From: Actinomadura kijaniata NBRC 14229
GTDB lineage: Bacteria; Actinomycetota; Actinomycetes; Streptosporangiales; Streptosporangiaceae
Assembly: GCF_001552175.1 (NCBI RefSeq)
Contig: NZ_BCQR01000105.1
Coordinates: 1-42,967 of the forward strand
DNA: 42,967 nucleotides
Reading direction: 5' to 3'
Position 1 is the stretch's first letter. Each line of letters opens with the position of its first letter. Shown one piece after another: positions 8,281 through 14,602 of the stretch. The notes beneath the pieces were generated by a model. The model was not told where the DNA came from, did no database searches, and saw nothing but the letters and a program-made list of their open reading frames with translations. Made by a program: the position numbers and the translations under genes.

Positions 8281-9066
8281 ATGGCCGCGAAGAAGATCAG
8301 CCCGGAACTGCTCGGATTCGGCGGAGAGATCAAGACGCTGCGGACGGCAGCCGGACTCAACCAGGAGCAACTAGCCGCACTGGTCAACGTCACACGTAGC
8401 TACATCGGGCAGGTGGAACGCGGAGTCACCCGATGCCGCAGGGATTTCGCAGAACGCCTCGATGAGAAGCTGGGAACCGGCACCCAGCTACAAGCGACAT
8501 GGGATGAACTGATCCGGGGAACCAAATATCCGAAGCACTTCGTCAAGTTCCCGAAGGTGGAAGCCACCGCAGCGGTTCTCCGCGCTTACGAGAGCCACAT
8601 CGTCTACGGTCTGTTCCAGACCGAAGCCTACGCGACCGCTCTCATCAAGAGACCAGAAGGCGTCGCCGTGAGAATGGGCAGACAGCAGAAAGTAATGTCC
8701 GTTCCATGCCCTCAAATATTTGTCGTTCTAGAAGAAGGCGTATTCTATCGTCCGGTCGGCGGCCAGGAAGTCATGCATGAGCAACTAGAGCACTTGCTTG
8801 AACTCTCACACAAGGATGAGATCTGCCTCCAGGTCATCCCGATGGACGTCTATGTCGAAGAAGCCCGTGCGCCTTTCGGCATAGCCACGCAAGAAGACCG
8901 CAGCGAAGCCGCTTACATCGTGAACGCGATGGGGGGCGAGACGACGACCGACGAGAACCAGCTAGCGGGGCTCTCTAAGTCGTTCGCTAGACTCCAGGGC
9001 GAAGCGCTGAACGTGAGAGACACACGCTCCCTGATGAGGAAGGTGCTCGAAGAACGATGGACTTGA
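8281..9066 (+). CDS. XRE-family regulator with DUF5753 (WhiJ/Scr1-like)
   Basis: 261 aa. An N-terminal HTH at about residues 12-65 (IKTLRTAAGLNQEQLAALV, TRSYIGQVERG) is followed by a DUF5753 domain (about 85-255) with YESHIVYGLFQTEAYA and CLQVIPMDVY. The start at 8281 has GGAG 6 nt upstream and gives the usual family length near 260-290 aa. Its stop overlaps the following DUF397 gene (CGATGGACTTGA). XRE/DUF397 pairs are abundant in filamentous actinobacteria; some affect development and one pair was described as toxin-antitoxin-like. The codon use is less GC-rich than the flanks, in keeping with an accessory gene. Confidence 0.9.
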   Translation: MAAKKISPELLGFGGEIKTLRTAAGLNQEQLAALVNVTRSYIGQVERGVTRCRRDFAERLDEKLGTGTQLQATWDELIRGTKYPKHFVKFPKVEATAAVLRAYESHIVYGLFQTEAYATALIKRPEGVAVRMGRQQKVMSVPCPQIFVVLEEGVFYRPVGGQEVMHEQLEHLLELSHKDEICLQVIPMDVYVEEARAPFGIATQEDRSEAAYIVNAMGGETTTDENQLAGLSKSFARLQGEALNVRDTRSLMRKVLEERWT

Positions 9067-9245
9067 GTGAAGCCTCTTGGCGGAAATCCTCCCGCAGCTC
9101 CGCGCAGGGTGACCAGTGCGTAGAAGTCGCCGCCGTTCCCGGGGTGGTCGCAATTCGTGACAGCAAGGACCCGGATGGCCCCCGACTGGTCGTAGAACGT
9201 AACAACTTCCACCACATCACTGCCGCAATCAAGAACACCCCGTAA
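9057..9245 (+). CDS. DUF397 protein, partner of the XRE regulator
   Basis: 62 aa. The DUF397 pattern is complete: W-R-K-S-S-R-S at residues 8-14, GDQCVEVA at 18-25, VAIRDSKDPDGP at 31-42. Its ATG lies inside the end of the XRE gene (10-bp overlap including the stop), so the two are translationally coupled. DUF397 proteins are small partners of DUF5753-type XRE regulators; the molecular role is unsettled (proposed as toxin-like or as modulators of the regulator). A related paralogue lies 479 bp downstream. Confidence 0.88.
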   Translation: MDLSEASWRKSSRSSAQGDQCVEVAAVPGVVAIRDSKDPDGPRLVVERNNFHHITAAIKNTP

Positions 9246-9254
9246 CACAGGAAA

Positions 9255-9287
9255 CGCCCCCGCTTCGCGATGGCAGAGCGAGGGGTG
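9255..9287 (+). terminator. Hairpin after first DUF397 gene
   Basis: The CGCCCCCGCT / AGCGAGGGGTG arms form an imperfect stem 10 bp after the DUF397 stop. The equivalent hairpin occurs after the second DUF397 gene at 9732-9766, where the arms are perfect. Confidence 0.5.
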
Positions 9288-9352
9288 TCCCCGTCCAGAG
9301 CACGTTGCCAGCCGCAGACAAGCCCTCGTGGAGCGCCGAAAGACCAGCCAGA

Positions 9353-9373
9353 GGACCATTCCCGCGAGCGCAG
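9353..9373 (-). repeat. CRISPR-repeat-like solitary element (copy 1)
   Basis: GGACCATTCCCGCGAGCGCAG matches 18 of 21 positions of the repeat of the array at 11522-11917, in the same orientation. It lies downstream of the first DUF397 gene, at the same relative place as copy 2. No second repeat is found at spacer distance, so it is not an array. Origin from a CRISPR repeat is possible but chance similarity of GC palindromes must be considered. Confidence 0.4.
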
Positions 9374-9458
9374 CCCCCTCAGAGCACACCTAACCGGCGT
9401 CTGCGATGGGGTCGGGAACCGTTTGCAACCGTGCTCCAGACCGGCCGCTCGAAGTTTG

Positions 9459-9542
9459 TTCTTTGCCGCCCTGCAAAACGAGGATGCAAGCGCGAAGGCT
9501 TCGCGTGAGCTAATACGAGAGGTACCCAAAGAGCGATGGATC
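9459..9542 (+). pseudogene. Remnant of a DUF5753/XRE gene C-terminus
   Basis: Reading in frame from 9459 gives FFAALQNEDASAKASREL followed by IREVPKERW, which lines up with the end of the intact regulator upstream (FARLQGEALNVRDTRSL, MRKVLEERW). Nothing upstream in any frame continues the homology, so only the last 28 or so codons survive. The fragment overlaps the start of the second DUF397 gene exactly as the intact gene overlaps the first. Confidence 0.7.
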
Positions 9543-9721
9543 TCAGCAAGACGACATGGCTCAAGGCGGCGCACAGCAACACGCAAGGCGGCGACTGCGT
9601 GGAGGTCAGTGGTCTCGGCGACGCCGTGGGCGTGCGCGACAGCAAGAACCCCGACGGTGGCCTGCTGCTCATCAGCCGCGAGGAAGCCCGCGCATTGTCA
9701 CAGCACATCAAGAACGCCTGA
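9536..9721 (+). CDS. Second DUF397 protein
   Basis: 61 aa. Family signatures are kept: W8-x-K-A-A-H-S, GGDCVEVS at 18-25 and VGVRDSKNPDGG at 31-42. It differs clearly from the first copy, mainly in the C-terminal third. Its own XRE partner has been reduced to a 3' fragment, so it is either an orphan driven from the upstream regulator's operon or on the way to loss. No obvious separate promoter is seen; GAGAGG 15 nt upstream may serve as a distant ribosome-binding site. Confidence 0.8.
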   Translation: MDLSKTTWLKAAHSNTQGGDCVEVSGLGDAVGVRDSKNPDGGLLLISREEARALSQHIKNA

Positions 9722-9731
9722 ACGCAGAAAA

Positions 9732-9766
9732 CGCCCCTCGTCCCGCGCGTAGCAGAGCGAGGGGCG
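9732..9766 (+). terminator. Hairpin after second DUF397 gene
   Basis: Perfect 9-bp arms (CGCCCCTCG and CGAGGGGCG) with a 17-nt loop, followed by CCCTTCTCT. It starts 10 bp after the DUF397 stop and is likely a rho-independent terminator. Confidence 0.6.
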
Positions 9767-9835
9767 CCCTTCTCTAGAGCACGTCGCCAGGCACGGGAAT
9801 TCACCGCGAAGCGCCGCGAGATCAGCCAGGGGAAG

Positions 9836-9857
9836 CATCCCCGCATGCGCGGAGAGC
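9836..9857 (-). repeat. CRISPR-repeat-like solitary element (copy 2)
   Basis: Twenty of 22 positions from CATCCCCGC onward are identical to the core of the type I-E repeat of the array 1.7 kb downstream, in the same orientation. It lies 479 bp after copy 1. The match is better than copy 1 and retains most of the dyad. No flanking repeat at 61 bp is seen on either side. Confidence 0.45.
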
Positions 9858-9870
9858 GCCACGTCCCGAT

Positions 9871-10233
9871 CAGGTTCACCCGCTCGACCACTGGTCCCGC
9901 ATGACCGCATTCACCGCCTCAGTTGCCACGCCGGTACCAAGCCGGACAGCTCGCAACGGTCGGCGAACCCCGTCGACGCGCCGTACGAACCGCAACGCGA
10001 CCTTTCGTACGCATGTCATCTCCGGAGCATGTGCACTGCCACCCACCTAAGGCAGCCGCCCTCCGGCATGCCCGGCGCTCCTGCGGCTCCTCACCGCGTT
10101 CGCGCTGACCGCCACGCGGCACGCGTCCGTCATCGGGGCCCACCGCTTCCGCTGCGGGCTGTCCCCGCACCTGCGAGAGGGCCCCTGGCAGCGTCCCCGG
10201 CCCCAGCGCGCCTCCGCGGTCCTCACCCGACCG
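9871..10233. other. Gene-poor gap before TetR gene
   Basis: About 360 bp without a gene I can support. Several open frames cross it on both strands, but none has a recognisable domain or a ribosome-binding site. The high GC makes such frames expected by chance. It may hold decayed coding sequence. Confidence 0.5.
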
Positions 10234-10304
10234 ATTTCGATACGACCGTTGCGAAATTCTCCTCGGCGGTCTATCGTCGATTTACGCAACACGAGTATCG
10301 AAAT
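10234..10304. promoter_or_regulatory. Nested dyad upstream of TetR/SRPBCC operon
   Basis: Outer arms ATTTCGATAC (10234-10243) and GTATCGAAAT (10295-10304) are perfect complements. Four bases inside each lies an inner pair GTTGCG (10248-10253) / CGCAAC (10285-10290), flanked by AAAT/ATTT. The dyad is symmetric about 10269 and ends 10 bp before the TetR start codon. It is a good candidate for a double operator bound by the adjacent TetR protein, overlapping the promoter. Confidence 0.65.
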
Positions 10305-10313
10305 GGAGGTGGC

Positions 10314-10946
10314 ATGTCCCCTGCAGGGGCGAGGCGGGGTCGACCGCGCGACGCCGCCGCCGACGAGCGGATCCTGCTGGCGGCCAAGGAGCATCTGCTG
10401 GCCGACGGGTACGCCGCGTTCACGGTGGACAAGGTCGCCGAGGCCGCGGGCGTGGCCAAGACCACGCTGTACCGGCGGTGGCCCACCAAGGACCACCTGG
10501 CCATCACCGTGGTCACCCGCTGGCAGCAGCAGGTCCCCGTGCCCGACACCGGAGACCTGCGCGCCGACCTCGTCGACTACCTGGAAGAGATCACCAATGG
10601 CCTGAACCGCACCCGGCAGGCCGGACCGCGCGACCGTCCGGACGACCCCTCCGCGGGCCTGGTGGGCGAGTTGGTCGGCGCGGCCGCCCGCCACCCCGAC
10701 ATCGGGGAGCTGGTCCGCGCCGTCTTCGAGCAACGCAACGCACTGGTCCTCGACCTGATCGACCGGGCCCGCCGGCGCGGCGACCTGCGTCCGGACGCCG
10801 ACCCGGGCCTGCTGTTCGACCAGCTCGCCGGGGCCCTGTACTACCGACTCCTGATCACCGGCCGCCCCATCGACCGCGCCTACGCCGAACGCCTGGTCGA
10901 CGCCGCCCTCACCGGCGTCCTGCCCCCCAAGGAGAATCCGACGTGA
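10314..10946 (+). CDS. TetR-family transcriptional regulator
   Basis: 210 aa. The N-terminal HTH at about residues 15-60 reads ILLAAKEHLLADGYAAFTV, then VAEAAGVAKTTLYRRWPTK. The C-terminal domain resembles the TetR_C_16/AcrR-like class (AGALYYRLLITGRPID). The ATG at 10314 has an ideal GGAGGTGGC ribosome-binding site. Its stop overlaps the next gene by 4 bp (GTGA), so it is co-expressed with the SRPBCC protein. A large nested dyad directly upstream indicates autoregulation. Confidence 0.92.
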   Translation: MSPAGARRGRPRDAAADERILLAAKEHLLADGYAAFTVDKVAEAAGVAKTTLYRRWPTKDHLAITVVTRWQQQVPVPDTGDLRADLVDYLEEITNGLNRTRQAGPRDRPDDPSAGLVGELVGAAARHPDIGELVRAVFEQRNALVLDLIDRARRRGDLRPDADPGLLFDQLAGALYYRLLITGRPIDRAYAERLVDAALTGVLPPKENPT

Positions 10947-11509
10947 CCGCAACGTCCACGCCGACCGCCGCCGCCCCGCCGTCGTCGCGCGTTCGCCGCC
11001 GCCGCTCGCTGATCGTGCTCGGCACCGTCGCCGCGCTGCTGGCGGGCTATGCGACCTGGACCAACCTACGCCCCCTGAACCTGAGCGCCTCGATCGAGAT
11101 GGAGGCCACCCCCGACCAGGTATGGAAGGTCCTGACCGACCTGCCCGCCTACGCGCAGTGGAATCCGTTCATCATCTCCTCCAGCGGCCGGGTCCAGGAG
11201 GGGGCCACCCTCCGCAACGTCATGCGCGACGCCGACGGGGAGACCACCTTCACGCCCACCGTGCTGGAGGCCACCCCCGGCCGCGAGTTCCGCTGGGTCG
11301 GCAAGGTCGCCCCCGGCGGAGTCTTCACCGGTGAGCACCGCTTCGTCATCGAACCGATCGGCTCCGGTCGCGTCCGGCTCACCCAGAGCGAGAAGTTCAC
11401 CGGCGTCCTGGTGCCGTTCTTCGCGGACAAGCTGAACGACAAGACCCTCCCGCAGTTCCACGCGATGAACCGCGCCCTCGCCCAACGAGTGGCCACCACC
11501 AACCCCTGA
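10943..11509 (+). CDS. Membrane-anchored SRPBCC-domain protein
   Basis: 188 aa with a GTG start overlapping the TetR stop and AAGGAG upstream. An N-terminal basic region and one hydrophobic helix (RSLIVLGTVAALLAGYATW, about 25-43) precede a START/SRPBCC fold: SIEMEATPDQVWKVLTDLPA, WNPFI, and a C-terminal helix with MNRALAQRV. Such proteins bind hydrophobic ligands in a cavity; polyketide cyclase/dehydrase-like annotations are common. The operon with a TetR regulator suggests response to a small hydrophobic compound. It ends only 12 bp before the CRISPR array. Confidence 0.85.
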   Translation: MTATSTPTAAAPPSSRVRRRRSLIVLGTVAALLAGYATWTNLRPLNLSASIEMEATPDQVWKVLTDLPAYAQWNPFIISSSGRVQEGATLRNVMRDADGETTFTPTVLEATPGREFRWVGKVAPGGVFTGEHRFVIEPIGSGRVRLTQSEKFTGVLVPFFADKLNDKTLPQFHAMNRALAQRVATTNP

Positions 11510-11521
11510 CGCCCCCAACGG

Positions 11522-11917
11522 CGGCCCATCCCCGCGTGCGCGGGGAGCACGATGGCCTGGCGAAGATGGGCGTCTCGGTTCCGGGGACCATCCCCGCGTG
11601 CGCGGGGAGCACATCTCCTGGTTCGTTTGTTGGTTCCACCACTGGGGACCATCCCCGCGTGCGCGGGGAGCACCGATGGAACTTGTCGCTGTAGTCGTGG
11701 AAGCCGGGACCATCCCCGCGTGCGCGGGGAGCACAGCGGTCGGCCGAACGCGCGGCGGCGCTGGCCGGGACCATCCCCGCGTGCGCGGGGAGCACATGAA
11801 CGTCCACACGGACTCCGCAACGGCGACGGGACCATCCCCGCGTGCGCGGGGAGCACTCACCGCTGTCCCTCGCACGAGTCGGCCTGCCGGGACCATCCCC
11901 GCGTGCGCGGGGAGCAC
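11522..11917 (-). CRISPR. Type I-E CRISPR array, 7 repeats and 6 spacers
   Basis: Seven 29-bp repeats begin at 11522, 11584, 11645, 11706, 11767, 11828 and 11889. The core is CATCCCCGCGTGCGCGGGG followed by AGCAC and preceded by GGGAC. Six repeats are identical; the first (11522) has 2 mismatches. Spacers are 33 nt (first) and 32 nt (other five), all unique. The reverse complement resembles the E. coli type I-E repeat in its transcribed sense (GTGCTCCCCGCG...), and the degenerate copy lies at the left end, so the leader is expected on the right and transcription leftward. No cas gene occurs in the window, so effector proteins must come from elsewhere or the array is inactive. Confidence 0.97.
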
Positions 11918-12244
11918 GCTGAATGACCTGCGGGTTTGTGCGGGCGAGCGGTGGTTTTCGAGCACTTTATTGGATTCGGTCATATCGGACGTGGCGCCAG
12001 GTTGTGCGGTCCTTGTGGGAGCGCGGCAGTCACGCAGCGAGTCCAGCCACAGTTTAGCTGCGAAAACAGCCGTCCATCAGAGGTCGTGACGGATGTGGTT
12101 GCTTCGGTGGTCACAGTGGCGCGGCGAGAGTCCCTTATCCGATCGGGACGAGAAGCGTGGCAGTGGTTGTCGGTGATTCTTTGGCCGGTTGCTTATGAGG
12201 CGTTGCAGCTTGCTTCTGGTCGCCGCTTTCCCGAGTGGGGTCCG
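11918..12244 (-). promoter_or_regulatory. Putative CRISPR leader and intergenic region
   Basis: 327 bp without a supported gene. The first 120 bp next to the last repeat are noticeably richer in T and A than the surroundings (GGTTTTCGAGCACTTTATTGG, GGTCATATCGG), as expected of a leader. I see no second array or cas fragment. Open frames here have no family resemblance. Confidence 0.5.
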
Positions 12245-13336
12245 TTAGGGCAGGGAGTTGAAGAACGTCTTGATGTCCTTCACCAGCAGGTCGGGGGTCT
12301 CCAGGGACGGGAAGTGGCCTCCTCTTTCGAACTCGCTCCAGTGGACGATGTCGTAGGCGCGTTCCGCCACCTCGCGGATGGGGCGGATCAGGTCGTTGGC
12401 GAACACCGCCACGCCCAGCGGGGCCGGGCAGGGGATCGGGGCTCCTCGGCGGCCGCTGCCCGACTCGTAGTGCAGGCGGGAGGAGGAGCCCGCCGTGCCG
12501 CTCAGCCAGTACAGGGTCGCGGTGGTCAGGATGTGGTCGTCGGGGACGCCGATGTCCGGGTCGGCCCACGCCTCGATGCGGTCGGTGATCCAGGCGAGCT
12601 GGCCCACCGGGGAGTCGGCCAGGGCGTAGGCCAGGGTCTGGGGGCGGTGTTCCTGCATCCGCCAGTAACCGGCGGGCTCGGCCAGGTAACGGTTGATCTG
12701 GTCGGCGCGCTCCCGGTCGTCGGGGGTCAGGGCGTCCAGGTCGGCGGGGGCGGGGACGCCCAGGTAGTTGGTGTGGACGCCCACCACGCGGTCCGGGGCC
12801 TCGGCCGCGAGGAGGCGGGAGATCGGGGAGCCCCAGTCGCCGCCCTGCGCGCCGTAGCGGTCGTAGCCGAGGTGTTCCATCAACGTCGCCCAGGCCCGCG
12901 CCACGCGGTGGACGTCCCAGCCGCCGTCGCGGGTGGGGTCGGACGGGCCGAAGCCGGGGATCGCCGGGATCACCAGGTGGAAGTCCTCCCGGAGGGGCTC
13001 GATGACGTCGAGGAAGTCCGCCGGTGAGGACGGCCAGCCGTGCGTGATGATCAGCGGGAGGGCGTCCGGGCGCGGGGAGCGGACGTGCAGGAAGTACATC
13101 GTCGCCCCGTCGATCTCGGTGGTGAACTGCGGGAACGCGTTGAACCTCGCCTCGGCCGCCCGCCAGTCGAACCCGTCCCGCCAGTACTCGACCAGCTTCC
13201 GCATCCGGTCGCCGGGAACGCCCCGCGCGCCGTCCTCGCCCGCCACCTCGTCGGGCCAGCGCACGCGGTCCAGGCGGCGGGCCAGGTCGTCCAGGTCGGC
13301 CCGCGGGTAGCGCATCGTGAAGGGGGTCATGATCAT
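12245..13336 (-). CDS. Epoxide hydrolase, alpha/beta-hydrolase fold
   Basis: 363 aa. An N-terminal EHN domain (about 1-95, YPRADLDDLARRLDRVRWPDE) leads into the hydrolase core. The oxyanion motif HGWP is at 99-102, the nucleophile is Asp167 in GAQGGDWGS, and the catalytic His341 is in RGGHFPSLE near the end. Microsomal-type epoxide hydrolases have this layout and length. It opens epoxides to diols, probably for detoxification or catabolism. The start is ATG 13336 or 13330 (MIM/MTP); no strong ribosome-binding site distinguishes them. It is divergent from a MarR gene with two matching dyads between. Confidence 0.9.
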   Translation of the reverse strand: MIMTPFTMRYPRADLDDLARRLDRVRWPDEVAGEDGARGVPGDRMRKLVEYWRDGFDWRAAEARFNAFPQFTTEIDGATMYFLHVRSPRPDALPLIITHGWPSSPADFLDVIEPLREDFHLVIPAIPGFGPSDPTRDGGWDVHRVARAWATLMEHLGYDRYGAQGGDWGSPISRLLAAEAPDRVVGVHTNYLGVPAPADLDALTPDDRERADQINRYLAEPAGYWRMQEHRPQTLAYALADSPVGQLAWITDRIEAWADPDIGVPDDHILTTATLYWLSGTAGSSSRLHYESGSGRRGAPIPCPAPLGVAVFANDLIRPIREVAERAYDIVHWSEFERGGHFPSLETPDLLVKDIKTFFNSLP

Positions 13337-13341
13337 TCCAG

Positions 13342-13399
13342 TCGTTGGTTATGCCAATGTTGGTGGAGCCATCAGTTTGAACGTTGGTCGCCCCAACGT
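13342..13399. promoter_or_regulatory. Twin MarR-type operators
   Basis: Two similar dyads with the same 5-bp spacer: TCGTTGG-N5-CCAATGT (13342-13360) and ACGTTGG-N5-CCAACGT (13381-13399, perfect). Their centres are 39 bp apart, in the 74-bp gap between the divergent epoxide hydrolase and MarR genes. They are likely MarR dimer sites controlling both promoters. Confidence 0.75.
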
Positions 13400-13410
13400 C
13401 AACCCCTAGA

Positions 13411-13851
13411 ATGGAGCCCATGGACCCGGTCCCCGAACGCCTGCGCACGTCCCCGAGCTGGCTGGTCAACCAGCTCTCGCTGCACTCCCGGCGGCTGATC
13501 GCCGAGGAGTTCGGCAAGGCGAACACGCCCGGCTACCACTACCGGCTGCTGGCGGCGCTCGCGGAGTTCGGCCCGGCCAGCCAGGCGGAGCTCGGCCGCC
13601 GCACCGCCATCGACCGCAGCGACGTCGTCGCCGCCCTCAACGCCCTGGCCGACCAGGGCCTGGTGGACCGCTCCCCCGACCCTGGCGACCGCCGCCGCAA
13701 CATCGTCACCATCACCCCGGCCGGGCGACGCCGCCTGACCGAGCTCGACGCGGTCCTGGCCAACGTCCAGGACTCCCTCATGCGGGGACTCGACCCCGAC
13801 GAACGCCGCCTGTTCGTCCGGCTGCTGACCAAGCTCCTGGAGCACCACTGA
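13411..13851 (+). CDS. MarR-family transcriptional regulator
   Basis: 146 aa. Winged-helix core: LRLLAALAEFGPASQAEL-type helices (Y-H-Y-R-L-L at about residue 41), recognition helix AIDRSDVVAALNAL, and wing DQGLVDRSPDPGDRRRNIV with the conserved D-x-R-R pattern. The start may be ATG 13411 or ATG 13420; neither has a clear ribosome-binding site and transcripts may be nearly leaderless. Context makes it the repressor of the epoxide hydrolase and of itself, presumably released by an aromatic or epoxide ligand. Confidence 0.9.
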   Translation: MEPMDPVPERLRTSPSWLVNQLSLHSRRLIAEEFGKANTPGYHYRLLAALAEFGPASQAELGRRTAIDRSDVVAALNALADQGLVDRSPDPGDRRRNIVTITPAGRRRLTELDAVLANVQDSLMRGLDPDERRLFVRLLTKLLEHH

Positions 13852-13907
13852 TCCGCCGTGAGCAGCGCGCCCTGGGCTCCGGCCGGGCGACGGCCTACGG
13901 TCACCCC

Positions 13908-14130
13908 ATGGACGCGATCACGCTCGCCCCGCGGCTGCGCCATCTCCGCTTCCCCGTCGGCCACGCCTACCTGTGGGAGTCCCCCGACGGCCTCACCCTG
14001 GTCGACACCGGCCTCCCCGGCTCCGCTCCGCTGGTCGGCGACGCGATCCGCGCGCTGGGCCGCGACCCGGTCGAGCTGCGGCGGATGTGCTGACCCACTT
14101 CCACGAGGACCACGTCGGCTCCGCCTACGC
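13908..14130 (+). pseudogene. Frameshifted, truncated metallo-beta-lactamase fold hydrolase
   Basis: The N-terminus of an MBL-fold protein is clear: GHAYLWESPDGLTLVDTGLPGS then AIRALGRDPVELRRM in frame 1, stopping at TGA 14090. One base out of frame follows LTHFHEDHVGSAYA, which is the zinc-binding HxHxDH motif. The frame therefore shifts at about 14084, where VLTHFHEDH should continue directly. The homology ends at about 14131, where a tRNA 3' fragment begins. About 150 residues of a normal hydrolase are missing, so the gene is dead. Confidence 0.85.
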
Positions 14131-14132
14131 AA

Positions 14133-14153
14133 GTTCGAACCCTGCACCTGCCA
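14133..14153 (+). other. tRNA 3'-end fragment (probable attachment-site scar)
   Basis: From 14133 the sequence is a T-loop and 3' half of T-stem (TTCGAAC then CCTGC) followed by a 7-nt acceptor strand ACCTGCC and discriminator A. The 5' part of a tRNA is absent: upstream bases encode the broken MBL gene. The T-stem has one mismatch at the presumed junction. A strong terminator follows 12 bp later, as after real tRNA genes. Integrases commonly use such tRNA 3' ends, so this is likely an att remnant. The isotype cannot be told. Confidence 0.65.
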
Positions 14154-14164
14154 CACCAGCAGGA

Positions 14165-14203
14165 AGAGGCCCGTCACCAGCGGAAACGCGGTGACGGGCC
14201 TCT
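14165..14203 (+). terminator. Terminator following the tRNA fragment
   Basis: Perfect 14-bp arms (AGAGGCCCGTCACC and its complement) with an 11-nt loop and TCTCGTC after. It probably belonged to the tRNA whose 3' end is preserved just upstream. It should still stop rightward transcripts from the MarR gene. Confidence 0.8.
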
Positions 14204-14311
14204 CTCGTCGCGTCCGGCCGTCTACGGCCGCCACCGGCTTACTACGGTTGATCGTTCCTAGCGATCAAGATGCCGTAGCCGAGCGCGGCGAGGGGGCGGA
14301 GAGACCGGTCG

Positions 14312-14562
14312 TGATCCACCGGCGACTTCCAGGAGCTCAGATCGACCGCGCGTCGTGCGTCATCGATCGGCAGGAAGTCGGTGTCGAGGCGTTGGCCGCG
14401 GAGTTCGGCACCGCCGACCACGACGCGGTCACGCTGCGGGACACGCTGGGGCCCATCGGGGTGGCGGGGTCCTTCGCGGCCGGCGAGGTGGGGCCGGTGG
14501 CCGGGCGCAACCAGGCGTACGGATTCACTGCGTCCGTCCAGGTCTTCTCCGGGCGGCCTTAA
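14312..14562 (+). pseudogene. C-terminal remnant of a FIST-domain sensor protein
   Basis: About 83 codons end with FGTADHDAVTLRDTLGP, then IGVAGSFAAGEVGPV and GRNQAYGFTASVQVF, which follow the end of the FIST_C domain (typically AG-x-x-AGE-x-GP-x-GGRN-x-x-HGFTAS). Full FIST proteins are about 380-400 aa and act as intracellular ligand sensors. Here the N-terminal three quarters are missing and no credible start lies upstream. It is probably debris left by the rearrangement marked by the tRNA fragment. A small dyad TTGATCG-N7-CGATCAA precedes it at about 14247-14267. Confidence 0.65.
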
Positions 14563-14602
14563 ACGACCGTAACAGGATCATGACTTACCGTGACGACGGA
14601 GG

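Larger units (their letters stand above)
8980..9870 (+). repeat. 479-bp tandem duplication of the XRE tail-DUF397 unit
   Basis: Three landmarks recur at exactly the same offset of 479 bp: the FA-x-LQ codons of the XRE tail (8983 and 9462), the DUF397 start codon (9057 and 9536), and a CAT in a CRISPR-repeat-like palindrome (9357 and 9836). A GC hairpin and the string GAGCACGT-GCCAG downstream of each DUF397 gene also recur. The copies are diverged, so the duplication is old. The first copy sits inside an intact XRE gene; in the second only the XRE tail remains. Confidence 0.8.

Noticed and set aside
9923..10170. Small ORFs on both strands between DUF397 and TetR genes
   Set aside because: No ribosome-binding site, no recognisable family, and coding-like periodicity is not convincing.
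11552..12089. Open frames through the CRISPR array with repeating R-V-R-G-E-H or A-G-S-T peptides
   Set aside because: They are translations of the CRISPR repeats in several frames; repeat structure and spacer variation show the region is an array and not protein-coding.
11918..12244. Possible cas gene remnant beside the array
   Set aside because: All six frames were read; none shows Cas1, Cas2 or Cascade-like motifs.
14133..14153. A complete tRNA gene
   Set aside because: Only the T-loop and 3' acceptor strand are present; the upstream 60 bases encode part of a metallo-beta-lactamase fold and cannot form D- or anticodon arms.
13539..14234. Leftward frame containing WQVQGSNLRRRS
   Set aside because: This peptide comes from reading the tRNA 3' fragment and the antisense of the MarR gene; no ribosome-binding site or family match.
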